This document shows, piece after piece, positions 1 to 8,818 of a stretch of 64,000 nucleotides of DNA. A program made the position numbers and the translations under genes. Source of the stretch: an uncultured Varibaculum sp. (GTDB taxonomy: Bacteria > Actinomycetota > Actinomycetes > Actinomycetales > Actinomycetaceae); the NCBI RefSeq assembly GCF_902489465.1, contig NZ_CABTZZ010000005.1, positions 19,812 to 83,811 of the forward strand, given 5' to 3'. Each line of letters begins with the position of its first letter. Within the stretch, counting starts at the first letter, position 1. Under the pieces are notes generated by a model, which was not told where the DNA came from, did not search any database, and saw only the letters and a program-made list of their open reading frames with translations.

Positions 1-67
1 GCGGGAGATTTTCTCAGATACCAATCGGAGTTTAACTTCCGGTTTCTTACCCGCGTAACCTAAAAAT

Positions 68-979
68 ATGGCGGGAATAATCCAAGGTTTGGCGGCAATC
101 TGCGCGGTAGTAGCCATCGGATGGCTGCTGCGAATCCGCCGTATTATGAGCCGCGAGGTTATTGATGCCTTAGCTCAAATTGTGTACTGGGTGGCTACTC
201 CCGCGCTGATTTTTCACACGGTCTCTACCTCACCATTAGCGCGAGCTATTGGAAAACCCCTAGCGGTGGCAGCTATGTCTGGGTGTGCAGTCGCCTTAGT
301 CTTTGCGGTTGTGGCGGTGATTTTCCGAATGCAAAGAGTTGAACGTGCCGTGGCGACTATGAGTTCTTCGGTAACTAATGCTGCCCATATCGGGATTCCA
401 GTTGCCGCCTACGTCCTGGGAAACACTTCTGCGGTGGCACCGGTAATTATTTTCCAACTCTGCTTCTTAACCCCGTTTTCTTTTGTCATGATCGACCTGG
501 CAGCCAACAAACAAAAACTTTCGATCGGTTTGGCAACGAAAATGGTTTTCACCAACCCGATGGTGATTGCGGTACTGCTAGCGTTAGCGATTAATGCCGC
601 GCAGCTGCCGGTACCTCGCCTAGTGTCTTCGCTAGCTGACCTGTTAGGGTCGGCGGCACCGGCGATGGTGCTGCTGGCTTTCGGAGCCTCCCTAAAAGAT
701 ATGCGTCCGAAAGAACTTAGCTGGAAAACCGTGAGTCTGGTTGCTGTCTGTAAAGAGGCGCTGCATCCCTTGCTCGCTTGGGGAGCAGGTACATTGCTAG
801 GTTTGAGCGGTCACGCGCTGCTAGCAGTCACCGTAATGGCGGCGATGCCCTCGGCGCAAAACTGTTTTGTAGCGGCTACTCGAGCCAAAGCCGGTCAGCA
901 GGTTGCCCAGGGAGGCATTATGGTCACTACCGCCCTTTTTGTTCCGGCGGTAGTGACCATAGCGGCGCTTTTAACCTAA
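68..979 (+). CDS. AEC-family (auxin efflux carrier-like) transporter
   Basis: This 303-residue, almost wholly hydrophobic protein looks like a member of the AEC (auxin efflux carrier / malonate-type permease) family. It would be a secondary transporter in the cytoplasmic membrane; the substrate cannot be read from sequence. About ten membrane spans fall in two halves. The first half carries a conserved-looking NAAHIGIP stretch near residue 104 and the second half MPSAQN near residue 260, the usual positions of helix-breaking polar motifs in this fold. Length is normal for the family. No clear Shine-Dalgarno precedes the ATG at 68, so a leaderless transcript or an upstream partner outside the window is possible. 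It converges on the DUF1846 gene, with a small hairpin between them. Confidence 0.85.
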   Translation: MAGIIQGLAAICAVVAIGWLLRIRRIMSREVIDALAQIVYWVATPALIFHTVSTSPLARAIGKPLAVAAMSGCAVALVFAVVAVIFRMQRVERAVATMSSSVTNAAHIGIPVAAYVLGNTSAVAPVIIFQLCFLTPFSFVMIDLAANKQKLSIGLATKMVFTNPMVIAVLLALAINAAQLPVPRLVSSLADLLGSAAPAMVLLAFGASLKDMRPKELSWKTVSLVAVCKEALHPLLAWGAGTLLGLSGHALLAVTVMAAMPSAQNCFVAATRAKAGQQVAQGGIMVTTALFVPAVVTIAALLT

Positions 980-996
980 AAGCCTGACGGTAGTCG

Positions 997-1019
997 CCCT
1001 ATTTCTTAAATAGGGTCTT
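997..1019 (+). terminator. Hairpin between convergent genes, possible bidirectional terminator
   Basis: An 8-bp perfect inverted repeat (arms 997-1004 and 1008-1015, 3-base loop) is followed by TCTT. It contains the stop codon of the minus-strand DUF1846 gene. The stem is AT-rich and the tail short, so terminator function is tentative. Confidence 0.4.
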
Positions 1020-2483
1020 GCGGGCATATACCGGCTCGGAAGTTACCTGTAATCCCAAATTCCGGAAAATCTGGGTATCAACCGAACCTAAAATCGTGGT
1101 GGTATGTACTTCGCAATCTCGTAAATGAGCGAGTTCTTCTAAAGCCTTGCGCGCATTGTCATCAGTATCTGCTGAAACGGACAACGCAATTAAAACTTCG
1201 TCAGTATGCAAACGGGGGTTACGGGCACCCAAATGGTCAACCTTCAAAGTTTGGATCGGTTTAATAGAAGAGGGCGCCAGCAGCTGCACCTCTTCGTCAA
1301 TGCCGGCCAACATTTTCAAGGCGTTAAGTAGCATGGCAGAGCAGCAACCTAACAGGGGAGAAGTCTTACCGGTAATAATCCGCCCATCGCTCAATTGCAT
1401 CGCTGCCGCCGGAGCTCCGGTTTCGGCCTCCAGATTTAAAGCCGGCCGGACTACGTAACGGTACTCTTTTGTGATTCCTAGTTTTGCCATTGTCATGGCA
1501 ATCCGGTGTGACTCGATGGGATCGGCATGAGTGGCTGCCTCGTTACCCAAGGCGTGATAATAGCGGCGCACTACCTCTTGTTTGGCAGCTTCCTGGCAAA
1601 CAAGATCATCGCTAATACAAAAGCCCGCCATATTAACACCCATATCGGTGGGTGACTGGTAGGGGCATGAACCCGCTAGTTGCTGCAGCAGGGAGCGCAG
1701 CAGAGGGAAAACTTCCACATCCCGGTTATAGTTAACCGCCTGTTTGTCGTAAGCCTGCAGATGGAAAGGATCGATCATATTGACATCGTCCAGGTCAGCG
1801 GTGGCGGCCTCATAGGCGAGATTCACCGGATGGTCGAGGGGGAGATTCCAAATGGGAAAAGTTTCAAACTTGGCGTAACCAGCTTTAATACCTCGTTGAT
1901 ATTCGTGGTAAATCTGGGACAGACAAGTAGCGAGTTTTCCAGACCCCGGTCCCGGAGCGGTTACTACCACCAAATCACGGCTAGTTTCCACATATTCATT
2001 GCGCCCGAAACCCTCCTCCGAAACGATCAGCTCAGTATTGGAGGGATAACCGGGAATCGTATAGTGCCGGGCAACTTTAAGACCGGAACGTTCTAGGCGT
2101 TCTTTGAATAGCTTGGCGTTGTGGTTATCTTCTTCCATCTGGGTTAAAACCACGTTTTCCACCAGGAAGCCCCGTTCGCGAAATACGTCTACCAGGCGGA
2201 GAACATCTTGTTCATAGGGGATACCTAAATCTGCGCGAATTTTTTGACGGTTGAGGTCTTTCGCGTTGATGGCGACCACGATTTCCATTTCGTCGCGTAG
2301 GCGTTCCAACATCGAAATTTTGTTGTCGGGGGTGAATCCCGGTAGCACCCGAGAGGCATGGAAGTCGTCGAAAAGTTTGCCCCCCATCTCCAGGTATAGT
2401 TTGCCGCCTATCTGCTGGCGACGTTCATCAATATGTTGCGATTGCGAAGAAATATAACGCTCAGAATCAAAACCAATCCGCAT
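999..2483 (-). CDS. DUF1846 (UPF0371) family protein
   Basis: This protein of about 494 residues matches the DUF1846/UPF0371 family by overall sequence character. The family's biochemical function is not established. A phosphate-loop-like stretch PGPGSGK lies near residues 177-183. It is followed by the region with the family-typical 'NLPLDHPVN' and 'NMIDPFHL' patterns, then a cysteine/alanine-rich C-terminal half. I start it at the ATG at 2483 because AGGAAGG lies about five bases upstream. An in-frame start at 2519 would add twelve residues that do not look native. It is a stand-alone minus-strand gene, convergent with the AEC transporter and divergent from the Nif3-like gene. Confidence 0.85.
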   Translation of the reverse strand: MRIGFDSERYISSQSQHIDERRQQIGGKLYLEMGGKLFDDFHASRVLPGFTPDNKISMLERLRDEMEIVVAINAKDLNRQKIRADLGIPYEQDVLRLVDVFRERGFLVENVVLTQMEEDNHNAKLFKERLERSGLKVARHYTIPGYPSNTELIVSEEGFGRNEYVETSRDLVVVTAPGPGSGKLATCLSQIYHEYQRGIKAGYAKFETFPIWNLPLDHPVNLAYEAATADLDDVNMIDPFHLQAYDKQAVNYNRDVEVFPLLRSLLQQLAGSCPYQSPTDMGVNMAGFCISDDLVCQEAAKQEVVRRYYHALGNEAATHADPIESHRIAMTMAKLGITKEYRYVVRPALNLEAETGAPAAAMQLSDGRIITGKTSPLLGCCSAMLLNALKMLAGIDEEVQLLAPSSIKPIQTLKVDHLGARNPRLHTDEVLIALSVSADTDDNARKALEELAHLRDCEVHTTTILGSVDTQIFRNLGLQVTSEPVYARKTLFKK

Positions 2484-2673
2484 TGGACCCTTCCTGTTTG
2501 TCAACTTTACGGGGGTCATGCGCCCTTACCCATAATAGTGGGTGCGACGCCGGTGGTAAACCTGGCAGTAAATAGCCGTTTTCCTAAGTGTGCTCGTCGC
2601 CGGGGAGAAATTGCTATTCCTAGGTAATGGGGCGCGCTCTGCCCCCGGTATCCCATTTGTCTATTAGGATCGA

Positions 2674-3498
2674 ATGGTGAGTGTAAAGCTAAGTCGCCTG
2701 GTCGAACGCCTAGAGGAGCTGTATCCTCCCCATTTAGCTGAAGAATGGGATCGGGTGGGATTGATTACCGGGCATCCGGATTCTGAAATTGATAAAGTCC
2801 TGGTAGCGGTAGATCCGGTGGCCAAAGTTCTGGAACAAGCGATCGAGGTCGGGGCACAACTTATTGTTACCCACCACCCCCTCTATTTGCGAGGAACCTC
2901 TTTTGTGGCAGCTACGGATCCGAAGGGAATCCTGATTCACCAGTTAATCGAAAACGGGATTGCGCTGTTCAACGCACACACTAACGCTGATTCCGCCGAA
3001 AGTGGGGTAGCAGATTGCCTAGCCGCAGCAGTGGGATTGCATAATACCCGCCCGTTGCTTCCCCTTGGTGAGCACACCGGCACCGGGCGCATCGGAGATT
3101 TACCCACCGCGTTGCCGCTGAAGGATTTTGCGCAACAGGTAGCGCAGGCTCTACCGGATTGCCCTGCAGGAATCCTGGTGGGAGGAGACCTGGAGGCAAA
3201 GGTGAAGACTATCGCGGTTAGCGGCGGTAGCGGTGATTCTTTCTTAGCGGATGCGCGCAAGGCAGGGGCAGATGTCTATATTTGCGCTGACTTGCGCCAT
3301 CATCCGGCTTCCGAGCATTTAGAGGCGGGCAAACCCTATCTTATTTGTGCCACTCACTGGGCAAGTGAATGGCCGTGGGTACCTGCTTGTGCCCGTCACC
3401 TAGAACATAGTTTTTGTGGAGAACTGACGGTGGAGGTCTCAAAGATTTGCACTGATCCCTGGGCAGCACGGATAGCGCCGAAATTATCGGAGAATTAG
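2674..3498 (+). CDS. Nif3-like dinuclear metal center protein (YbgI/DUF34 family)
   Basis: This 274-residue cytoplasmic protein belongs to the Nif3/YbgI family, whose members form toroidal hexamers with two metal ions per subunit. Family roles proposed elsewhere include GTP cyclohydrolase-like and metal-insertase activities, so function here is open. Likely metal ligands are the THHP motif (residues 66-69), the H-T-N-A-D run near 102-106, and the C-terminal THWASE segment, where His and Glu complete the site. Length fits the short form without the inserted PII-like domain. The stop is eleven bases before the coiled-coil gene and they share an operon, the standard actinobacterial arrangement. 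Confidence 0.88.
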   Translation: MVSVKLSRLVERLEELYPPHLAEEWDRVGLITGHPDSEIDKVLVAVDPVAKVLEQAIEVGAQLIVTHHPLYLRGTSFVAATDPKGILIHQLIENGIALFNAHTNADSAESGVADCLAAAVGLHNTRPLLPLGEHTGTGRIGDLPTALPLKDFAQQVAQALPDCPAGILVGGDLEAKVKTIAVSGGSGDSFLADARKAGADVYICADLRHHPASEHLEAGKPYLICATHWASEWPWVPACARHLEHSFCGELTVEVSKICTDPWAARIAPKLSEN

Positions 3499-3509
3499 AG
3501 GAGAAAGCA

Positions 3510-4241
3510 ATGGAAGCGCCTTGGAAAGACCAACTAACTTTACTAGATTTGCAAGAGCTGGACACTAAGATTGCCAGGTTACGCTTTCGGCTCAAGAAAA
3601 TGCCCCAATTAGCGCAGCTAGCGGAGCTGAGCGAAAAAGACCGTAAGTTGGACGACAAACAAACCCAACTGGCAGCTCATAAAACCGATAAACAGCGGGA
3701 AATAACTAACCTGGAAAATGACCTGGCAGGCATCCAAAATCGCCTGCAAACTCAACAGGAACGCTTAGATACGGGTGCGGGAACTCCTAAAGAGCTGGTG
3801 AGCTTGCAAGAAGAAATCCAGCAGATGCAGCAGCGAATCGGTGATCTAGAGGATCAAATGCTCGCGGTAATGGGCAAGCTGGAGCAGCTAGAGGATATCG
3901 AACAGCAGATCGCCCGGCGTAAACAAGAATATGCCCAAGAGATTTCACGATTAAAAGATGAAGTTGGAGCAGAAAACTCGCAAATCACTGCCCAGTTGCA
4001 GCAGCTAGAAAGTGAGCGGGAACAAAAGGCAGATCCCCTAGACACCCAGCTGCTATCTCTTTACGAGCAGGTACGCGGGCAAACCGGGGGAGTAGGAGCA
4101 GTGAAAGTAGTTGACGGAAGACCAGTTGGATATGATCTGGCTTTTTCGGTAGCGGAGATCGCGCACTTGCGGGCAGCGAAACCAGAAGAAGTTATTACCT
4201 CCGAGGACGAAGGCTATCTGCTAATCCGCTGCCCGCAATAG
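3510..4241 (+). CDS. Coiled-coil protein of the C4-type zinc ribbon family, zinc cysteines lost
   Basis: This 243-residue protein has a long Gln/Glu/Lys-rich coiled coil (about residues 10-185). A short C-terminal domain follows at the place where the family normally has a four-cysteine zinc ribbon. The two CxxC-type knuckles are gone: the first reads DGRPVGYDL and the second TSEDEGYLLIR, although surrounding positions (pattern 'LRAAKPEEV') are preserved. The only cysteine is the third residue from the C-terminus. Family members sit next to Nif3-like proteins, as here. A Shine-Dalgarno (GAGGAGAAAG) precedes the ATG. The role is unknown; loss of zinc binding is read directly from sequence, and its consequence is inference. 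Confidence 0.85.
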   Translation: MEAPWKDQLTLLDLQELDTKIARLRFRLKKMPQLAQLAELSEKDRKLDDKQTQLAAHKTDKQREITNLENDLAGIQNRLQTQQERLDTGAGTPKELVSLQEEIQQMQQRIGDLEDQMLAVMGKLEQLEDIEQQIARRKQEYAQEISRLKDEVGAENSQITAQLQQLESEREQKADPLDTQLLSLYEQVRGQTGGVGAVKVVDGRPVGYDLAFSVAEIAHLRAAKPEEVITSEDEGYLLIRCPQ

Positions 4242-4268
4242 TCACTATTTAGTTATACAACTGGGGTT

Positions 4269-5606
4269 TTAAACGATGCCTTGCTCCATCATGCCGTGAG
4301 CCACCTTCAAGAAGCTATTGATATTAGCGCCCATTACATAGTCACCGGCATGACCATATTCTTCGGCGGTTTGTGCGCATTCGTCGTGAATGTTGTGCAT
4401 GATCTTGGTGAGTTCTTTTTCCACCTTCTCAAAGTCCCAAGAGGCGCGGGAAGCGTTTTGGCTCATTTCTAAGGCCGAAGTGGCGACCCCGCCCGCATTT
4501 GCCGCTTTACCGGGGGCAAATAGAACCCCGGAATCTTGGAACAAACTGGTGGCGTTAGGGGTGCAAGGCATGTTTGCGCCCTCAGCCACTACTTTTACTC
4601 CGCCATCAAGTAAACGCTTCGCATCCTGCGAAGTAAGCTCGTTTTGGGTTGCGCAGGGGAGCGCAACGGTTCCCCCAACTGCCCAAGGTTTAGATCCGGA
4701 GTGATAGGTAACCCCCGGTTTACGTTTGGCATACTCGGTTAGCCGCGCCCGTTCTACCTCTTTGACCTGTTTTAGTAACTGGACATCAATCCCGTCTTCG
4801 TCTAGCACCCAGCCAGAAGAATCGGAAACAGTCACGACTTTCGCACCTAGTTGTTTCGCTTTTTCTGCCGCATAGATCGCTACATTTCCGGCGCCAGAAA
4901 TCAGGACTCTTTGGCCTTCCAGATCCAGTCCTCGAGTCTGCAGCATTCTCTGAGCAAATAGCACTGTCCCGTAACCGGTGGCTTCCGTCCGTGCTTGGGA
5001 TCCTCCCCAAGAAAGAGACTTACCGGTTAACACCCCGGTTTCGAAACGGTTGGTTAGTCGCTTATACATACCGAATAAGTAGCCAATTTCACGACCCCCA
5101 ACCCCGATATCACCGGCGGGGATATCGGTATATTCCCCAATGTGTCGATAAAGCTCAGTCATAAACTGTTGGCAAAAGCGCATTACCTCGGTGTCGGAGC
5201 GTCCGTGAGGATCAAAATCTGATCCGCCTTTGCCGCCACCAATGCCCTGGCCGGTCAGGGCATTTTTGAAGATTTGTTCGAAACCTAAGAATTTCAAAAT
5301 AGAACGGTTCACCGACCGGTGGAAGCGCAGGCCTCCTTTATAGGGGCCGAGTGCGGAGTTGAACTCGATGCGATACCCCCGATTAACCTGTACTTCGCCA
5401 TTATCGTCCACCCAGGGAACCCGGAAAAGAATCTGGCGTTCCGGCTCTACCAGTCGGTCAAGAAGTTTAGTTTCAGCGAACTCGGGATGCTTTTCTACTG
5501 CGGGGCCAATGGATTCTAGAATCTCCCGTACTGCCTGGTGAAATTCGGGTTCATTAGGATTACGATCGAGAACCTCATCGTAAACCTTTTCCACAACACT
5601 GCTCAT
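4269..5606 (-). CDS. gdhA: NADP-specific glutamate dehydrogenase
   Basis: This 445-residue enzyme catalyses reductive amination of 2-oxoglutarate to glutamate, the main ammonia-assimilation step at high ammonium. The glutamate-binding and catalytic region is clear: KGGLRFHRSVN near residue 90, GGGKGGSDFDP with the catalytic-region lysine near 125, and PAGDIGVGGREIGY near 163. The nucleotide fold follows with GAGNVA near 240. The length of about 445 residues is typical of the hexameric NADP-dependent bacterial type. I start at ATG 5606 because GGAGG lies six bases upstream; a TTG one codon earlier is less likely. It is monocistronic and divergent from uvrC, with a 267-base gap in which I could not identify a convincing regulator site. 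Confidence 0.96.
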   Translation of the reverse strand: MSSVVEKVYDEVLDRNPNEPEFHQAVREILESIGPAVEKHPEFAETKLLDRLVEPERQILFRVPWVDDNGEVQVNRGYRIEFNSALGPYKGGLRFHRSVNRSILKFLGFEQIFKNALTGQGIGGGKGGSDFDPHGRSDTEVMRFCQQFMTELYRHIGEYTDIPAGDIGVGGREIGYLFGMYKRLTNRFETGVLTGKSLSWGGSQARTEATGYGTVLFAQRMLQTRGLDLEGQRVLISGAGNVAIYAAEKAKQLGAKVVTVSDSSGWVLDEDGIDVQLLKQVKEVERARLTEYAKRKPGVTYHSGSKPWAVGGTVALPCATQNELTSQDAKRLLDGGVKVVAEGANMPCTPNATSLFQDSGVLFAPGKAANAGGVATSALEMSQNASRASWDFEKVEKELTKIMHNIHDECAQTAEEYGHAGDYVMGANINSFLKVAHGMMEQGIV

Positions 5607-5873
5607 CAAGCGCCTCCTTAAACTATTTGCTGAGCTTCGTTGGCTGCTTTAGCTCAACGCCTGCTACTCCTTAAGATTTTCATTCTTAGCCGAAAAGATA
5701 CCACTGCTATCCACATTTTGACTAAAGCATTAACTTTTTTGCCTTTCTCACAATTGATGGCGGTGAAAATGGGACTTAGGGCATAAGTTTTTTGAATTCA
5801 GCTGCCGCTCTCTGCTAGCTGAACCTGAGCAAGGGGCAATAAAAACCTTCTCCAAGGCAGGTATTCTAAGGAC

Positions 5874-7835
5874 ATGGCTGATCCTGCGTCTTACCGGCCG
5901 GCTCCGGCAGATATACCCCCCAGTCCCGGGGTTTATCGTTTTCTGGATAAAAATGGGCGGGTTATCTACGTGGGTAAAGCCGTTAACCTGCGTAACCGCC
6001 TGGCGAACTATTTTCAACCCCTAGAGTCGCTACACCCGCGCACCCGAAAAATGGTAACCACTGGAGCAGCTGTAAAATGGGTTACGGTCGGGAACGAGCT
6101 AGAGGCATTATCCCTAGAGTATTCCTGGATAAAAGAGTTTGCGCCGCGTTTCAACGTAATGTACCGCGATGACAAATCCTATCCTTATCTGGCAATAAAC
6201 CTGGGTGAAGAGTATCCCCGAATCCACATTACGCGGGAGCGACGCCGAGCCAACTCGCGTTATTTTGGTCCCTACACCCAGGTGTGGGCGATTCGGGAAA
6301 CTATGGATTTACTGCGTAAAGTTTTCCCGCTGCGCTCGTGTACCAAGGGAGTTTTTAATCGCTCTCAGGCGCTGGGACGTCCCTGTCTGGAAGGCTATAT
6401 TGATAAATGCTCTGCCCCCTGTGTAGGCAGGATTTCCCCTGAAGAATACCGCAAGTTAGCCGAGCAGGTAAGCGCTTTCCTAGATGGCAAAACTGAGCCT
6501 TTTACTTCACGTTTGCGCTACGAAATGGAACAGGCAGCTTCGCGGTTGGATTTCGAACAGGCGGCGAAACTCCGCGACCAGCTGCGCGCCCTCGAAAAAG
6601 TTAGGGAAAAGAATACGGTAGTGCTGGATGAGGGGGTGGACGCGGACGTTTACGCCTTCGCCAAAGATGATCTAGAGATGATAGTGCAAGTATTCTACGT
6701 ACGTGCTGGCCGGATCCGCGGCGAGCGCGGATGGGTAGTGGACACCCCGGAAGATAGAGATCTGCCAGAAATGCTCGAGAGTTTCTTAGAACAGACTTAC
6801 GGGGAATATCGGCAGTTAAAAAAGGCGCTAGCCCCCGCTAAAAGTGTAGATGACGTGGAGCATACTCCTACCCAAGCAATCCCGGCCGAGGTTTTGATGC
6901 CGGTATTGCCCGCGAATGCAGCCACCGTGAGCGCCTGGCTAAGTGACATTCGCGGGAAAAAAGTCGAAATTAGGGTACCGAAGCGAGGACCGAAACGCTC
7001 CCTAATGGAAACTGTGGCGGAAAATGCTGCGCAAGCTTTGCGGCTGCACAAAACTAAACGGGTAGGAGATTTAACGCAACGTTCCGAAGCCTTACGCCAA
7101 TTGCAAGAATATTTAGAGTTAGCGGATGCTCCTTTGCGGATTGAAGGCTACGATATTTCCCATACTCAAGGTACACACCAAGTGGGTTCGATGGTGGTAT
7201 TCGAAGATGGTGCTCCCCTAAAACGTGCCTATCGCAGCTTTAATATCCAAAGCACCCCTGACGATTCTGCCGATGATACCAAAGCTATGAACGAAGTCCT
7301 CACCCGGCGTTTTACCAGGCTACGCCAGGAAGAAGCGGAAGCACAAAAGCAGTTAGTAAGTACCGAAAGCTCTGGGGAACTCAACCTGCGCCGTTTTTCT
7401 TATCCCCCGGACTTAATTGTGGTAGACGGGGGAGCGCCTCAGGTGAATGCGGCACAAAAAGCCCTGGAAACAGTGGGCGCCAATGTGAGTGTAATTGGAT
7501 TAGCTAAGCGTCTAGAAGAAGTGTGGATACCGGGATCAGAGTTTCCAGTTATCTTGCCTCGCACATCCCCAGCGCTTTATCTCTTGCAATACTTGCGAGA
7601 TGAGTCCCATCGTTTTGCGATTACTGCACATCGGAAAAAACGCGGCAAAACTATGCATAAATCGGTGTTAGACAAGGTTCCGGGGTTAGGGCCAGTACGG
7701 CAGAAGGCCTTGTTAAAGCACTTTGGTTCCTTAAAACGGCTGCGGGAAGCCGAAGAGAGTGAAATCGCGCAAGTTGAGGGTATTGGCCAGGTAATGGCAC
7801 GGCAGATTTTTCAATCTCTTGCCGATAGCCGGTAA
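5874..7835 (+). CDS. uvrC: Excinuclease ABC subunit C
   Basis: UvrC makes both incisions around bulky lesions during nucleotide excision repair. All domains are visible: the N-terminal GIY-YIG nuclease (PGVYRFL...IYVGKA, residues 19-36), a UVR motif for UvrB contact (about 208-243), the RNase-H-like nuclease region (EGYDISHTQG... near 425 and VVDGGAPQV near 518), and two C-terminal helix-hairpin-helix motifs (VPGLGPVRQKALL and VEGIGQVMA). At 653 residues the length is usual for Actinobacteria. It is followed after about 30 bases by rapZ-yvcK-whiA, a conserved actinobacterial neighbourhood. I saw no LexA-type box in front of it, in contrast to uvrA. Confidence 0.97.
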   Translation: MADPASYRPAPADIPPSPGVYRFLDKNGRVIYVGKAVNLRNRLANYFQPLESLHPRTRKMVTTGAAVKWVTVGNELEALSLEYSWIKEFAPRFNVMYRDDKSYPYLAINLGEEYPRIHITRERRRANSRYFGPYTQVWAIRETMDLLRKVFPLRSCTKGVFNRSQALGRPCLEGYIDKCSAPCVGRISPEEYRKLAEQVSAFLDGKTEPFTSRLRYEMEQAASRLDFEQAAKLRDQLRALEKVREKNTVVLDEGVDADVYAFAKDDLEMIVQVFYVRAGRIRGERGWVVDTPEDRDLPEMLESFLEQTYGEYRQLKKALAPAKSVDDVEHTPTQAIPAEVLMPVLPANAATVSAWLSDIRGKKVEIRVPKRGPKRSLMETVAENAAQALRLHKTKRVGDLTQRSEALRQLQEYLELADAPLRIEGYDISHTQGTHQVGSMVVFEDGAPLKRAYRSFNIQSTPDDSADDTKAMNEVLTRRFTRLRQEEAEAQKQLVSTESSGELNLRRFSYPPDLIVVDGGAPQVNAAQKALETVGANVSVIGLAKRLEEVWIPGSEFPVILPRTSPALYLLQYLRDESHRFAITAHRKKRGKTMHKSVLDKVPGLGPVRQKALLKHFGSLKRLREAEESEIAQVEGIGQVMARQIFQSLADSR

Positions 7836-7864
7836 GTTAGCGCGCTTCGTTGCATACTTGGAAC

Positions 7865-8818
7865 ATGGATGAAGCTCACCAACGATACGAATCCTCCCCA
7901 CCCACCGTGCCCGAGGGAGTACCTATTCTTGACGAAACCGCGCCCCCTCGCGATGCCAATGTTCCCGAGATGATCATTATTACCGGAATGTCGGGGGCGG
8001 GACGTTCGCGAGCGGGACAGGCATTAGAAGACCTGGACTGGTATGTAGTCGATAATCTCCCGCCCGCCATGTTGCTGCCCTTCGCGGATATGATGACTCC
8101 AGAAGGGGAAGGTATTCACCGTCTGGCGGCGATTGTAGATGTGCGCAGTGGGGAACTGTTTTCTAAACTGCAGCGTGCTTTGGATGAACTCTCGCGGCGC
8201 AATATCCGTTATCAGCTCGTTTTCTTGGATGCAGACGAGCGAGTCTTAGTGCGTCGCTATGAATCTAATCGGCGTCCCCATCCGTTGCAAGGAGGAGGCC
8301 GGATACTTGACGGAATTCGCTCCGAACGGCGGATCCTGGCTCCAATTCGTGCCCGTGCCGATGCCCTAATCGACACCACTAATATGAATGTGCATGACCT
8401 GAATCGGCATATGCGAGATGTGGTAGCTGGTGAGGGGGATCGCCCGATGAAACTCACCGTGATGTCCTTTGGGTTTAAAAATGGGATCCCCTTAGATGCT
8501 GATTGGGTATGTGACGTGCGCTTTTTAGCTAATCCCTACTGGGTTAGCGAACTGCGGCATTTAACCGGCCGGGACACACCGGTAGCGAAATATGTGCTGG
8601 ATCAGCCGGGAGCCGAGGAATTTGTGCAAAACATGGTTAATATGTTGAGCCCGATTTTTGACGGCTATCTAACGGAACTTAAACCCTTCGTTACTATCGC
8701 GGTGGGTTGTACCGGAGGACAGCATCGATCAGTAGCACTGGCGGAAAAAATGAGCGAGCTATTCCGCGTGCAGGGTTTGCCGGTACGTACTGTTCATCGA
8801 GATCTGGGGCTGGAATGA
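7865..8818 (+). CDS. rapZ: RNase adapter / nucleotide-binding protein RapZ
   Basis: RapZ-family P-loop protein (about 317 residues). The Walker A region reads GMSGAGRS (residues 41-48), with arginine before the serine as is common in this family. DLDWYVVDNLP follows, and the C-terminal half contains the family hallmark VGCTGGQHRSV. In E. coli RapZ controls amino-sugar synthesis via small RNAs; in Actinobacteria that circuit is not established, so the role is uncertain. I prefer the ATG at 7865; a TTG at 7850 would add five residues and neither has a good Shine-Dalgarno. The stop overlaps the yvcK start (ATGA), which implies translational coupling. Confidence 0.92.
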   Translation: MDEAHQRYESSPPTVPEGVPILDETAPPRDANVPEMIIITGMSGAGRSRAGQALEDLDWYVVDNLPPAMLLPFADMMTPEGEGIHRLAAIVDVRSGELFSKLQRALDELSRRNIRYQLVFLDADERVLVRRYESNRRPHPLQGGGRILDGIRSERRILAPIRARADALIDTTNMNVHDLNRHMRDVVAGEGDRPMKLTVMSFGFKNGIPLDADWVCDVRFLANPYWVSELRHLTGRDTPVAKYVLDQPGAEEFVQNMVNMLSPIFDGYLTELKPFVTIAVGCTGGQHRSVALAEKMSELFRVQGLPVRTVHRDLGLE

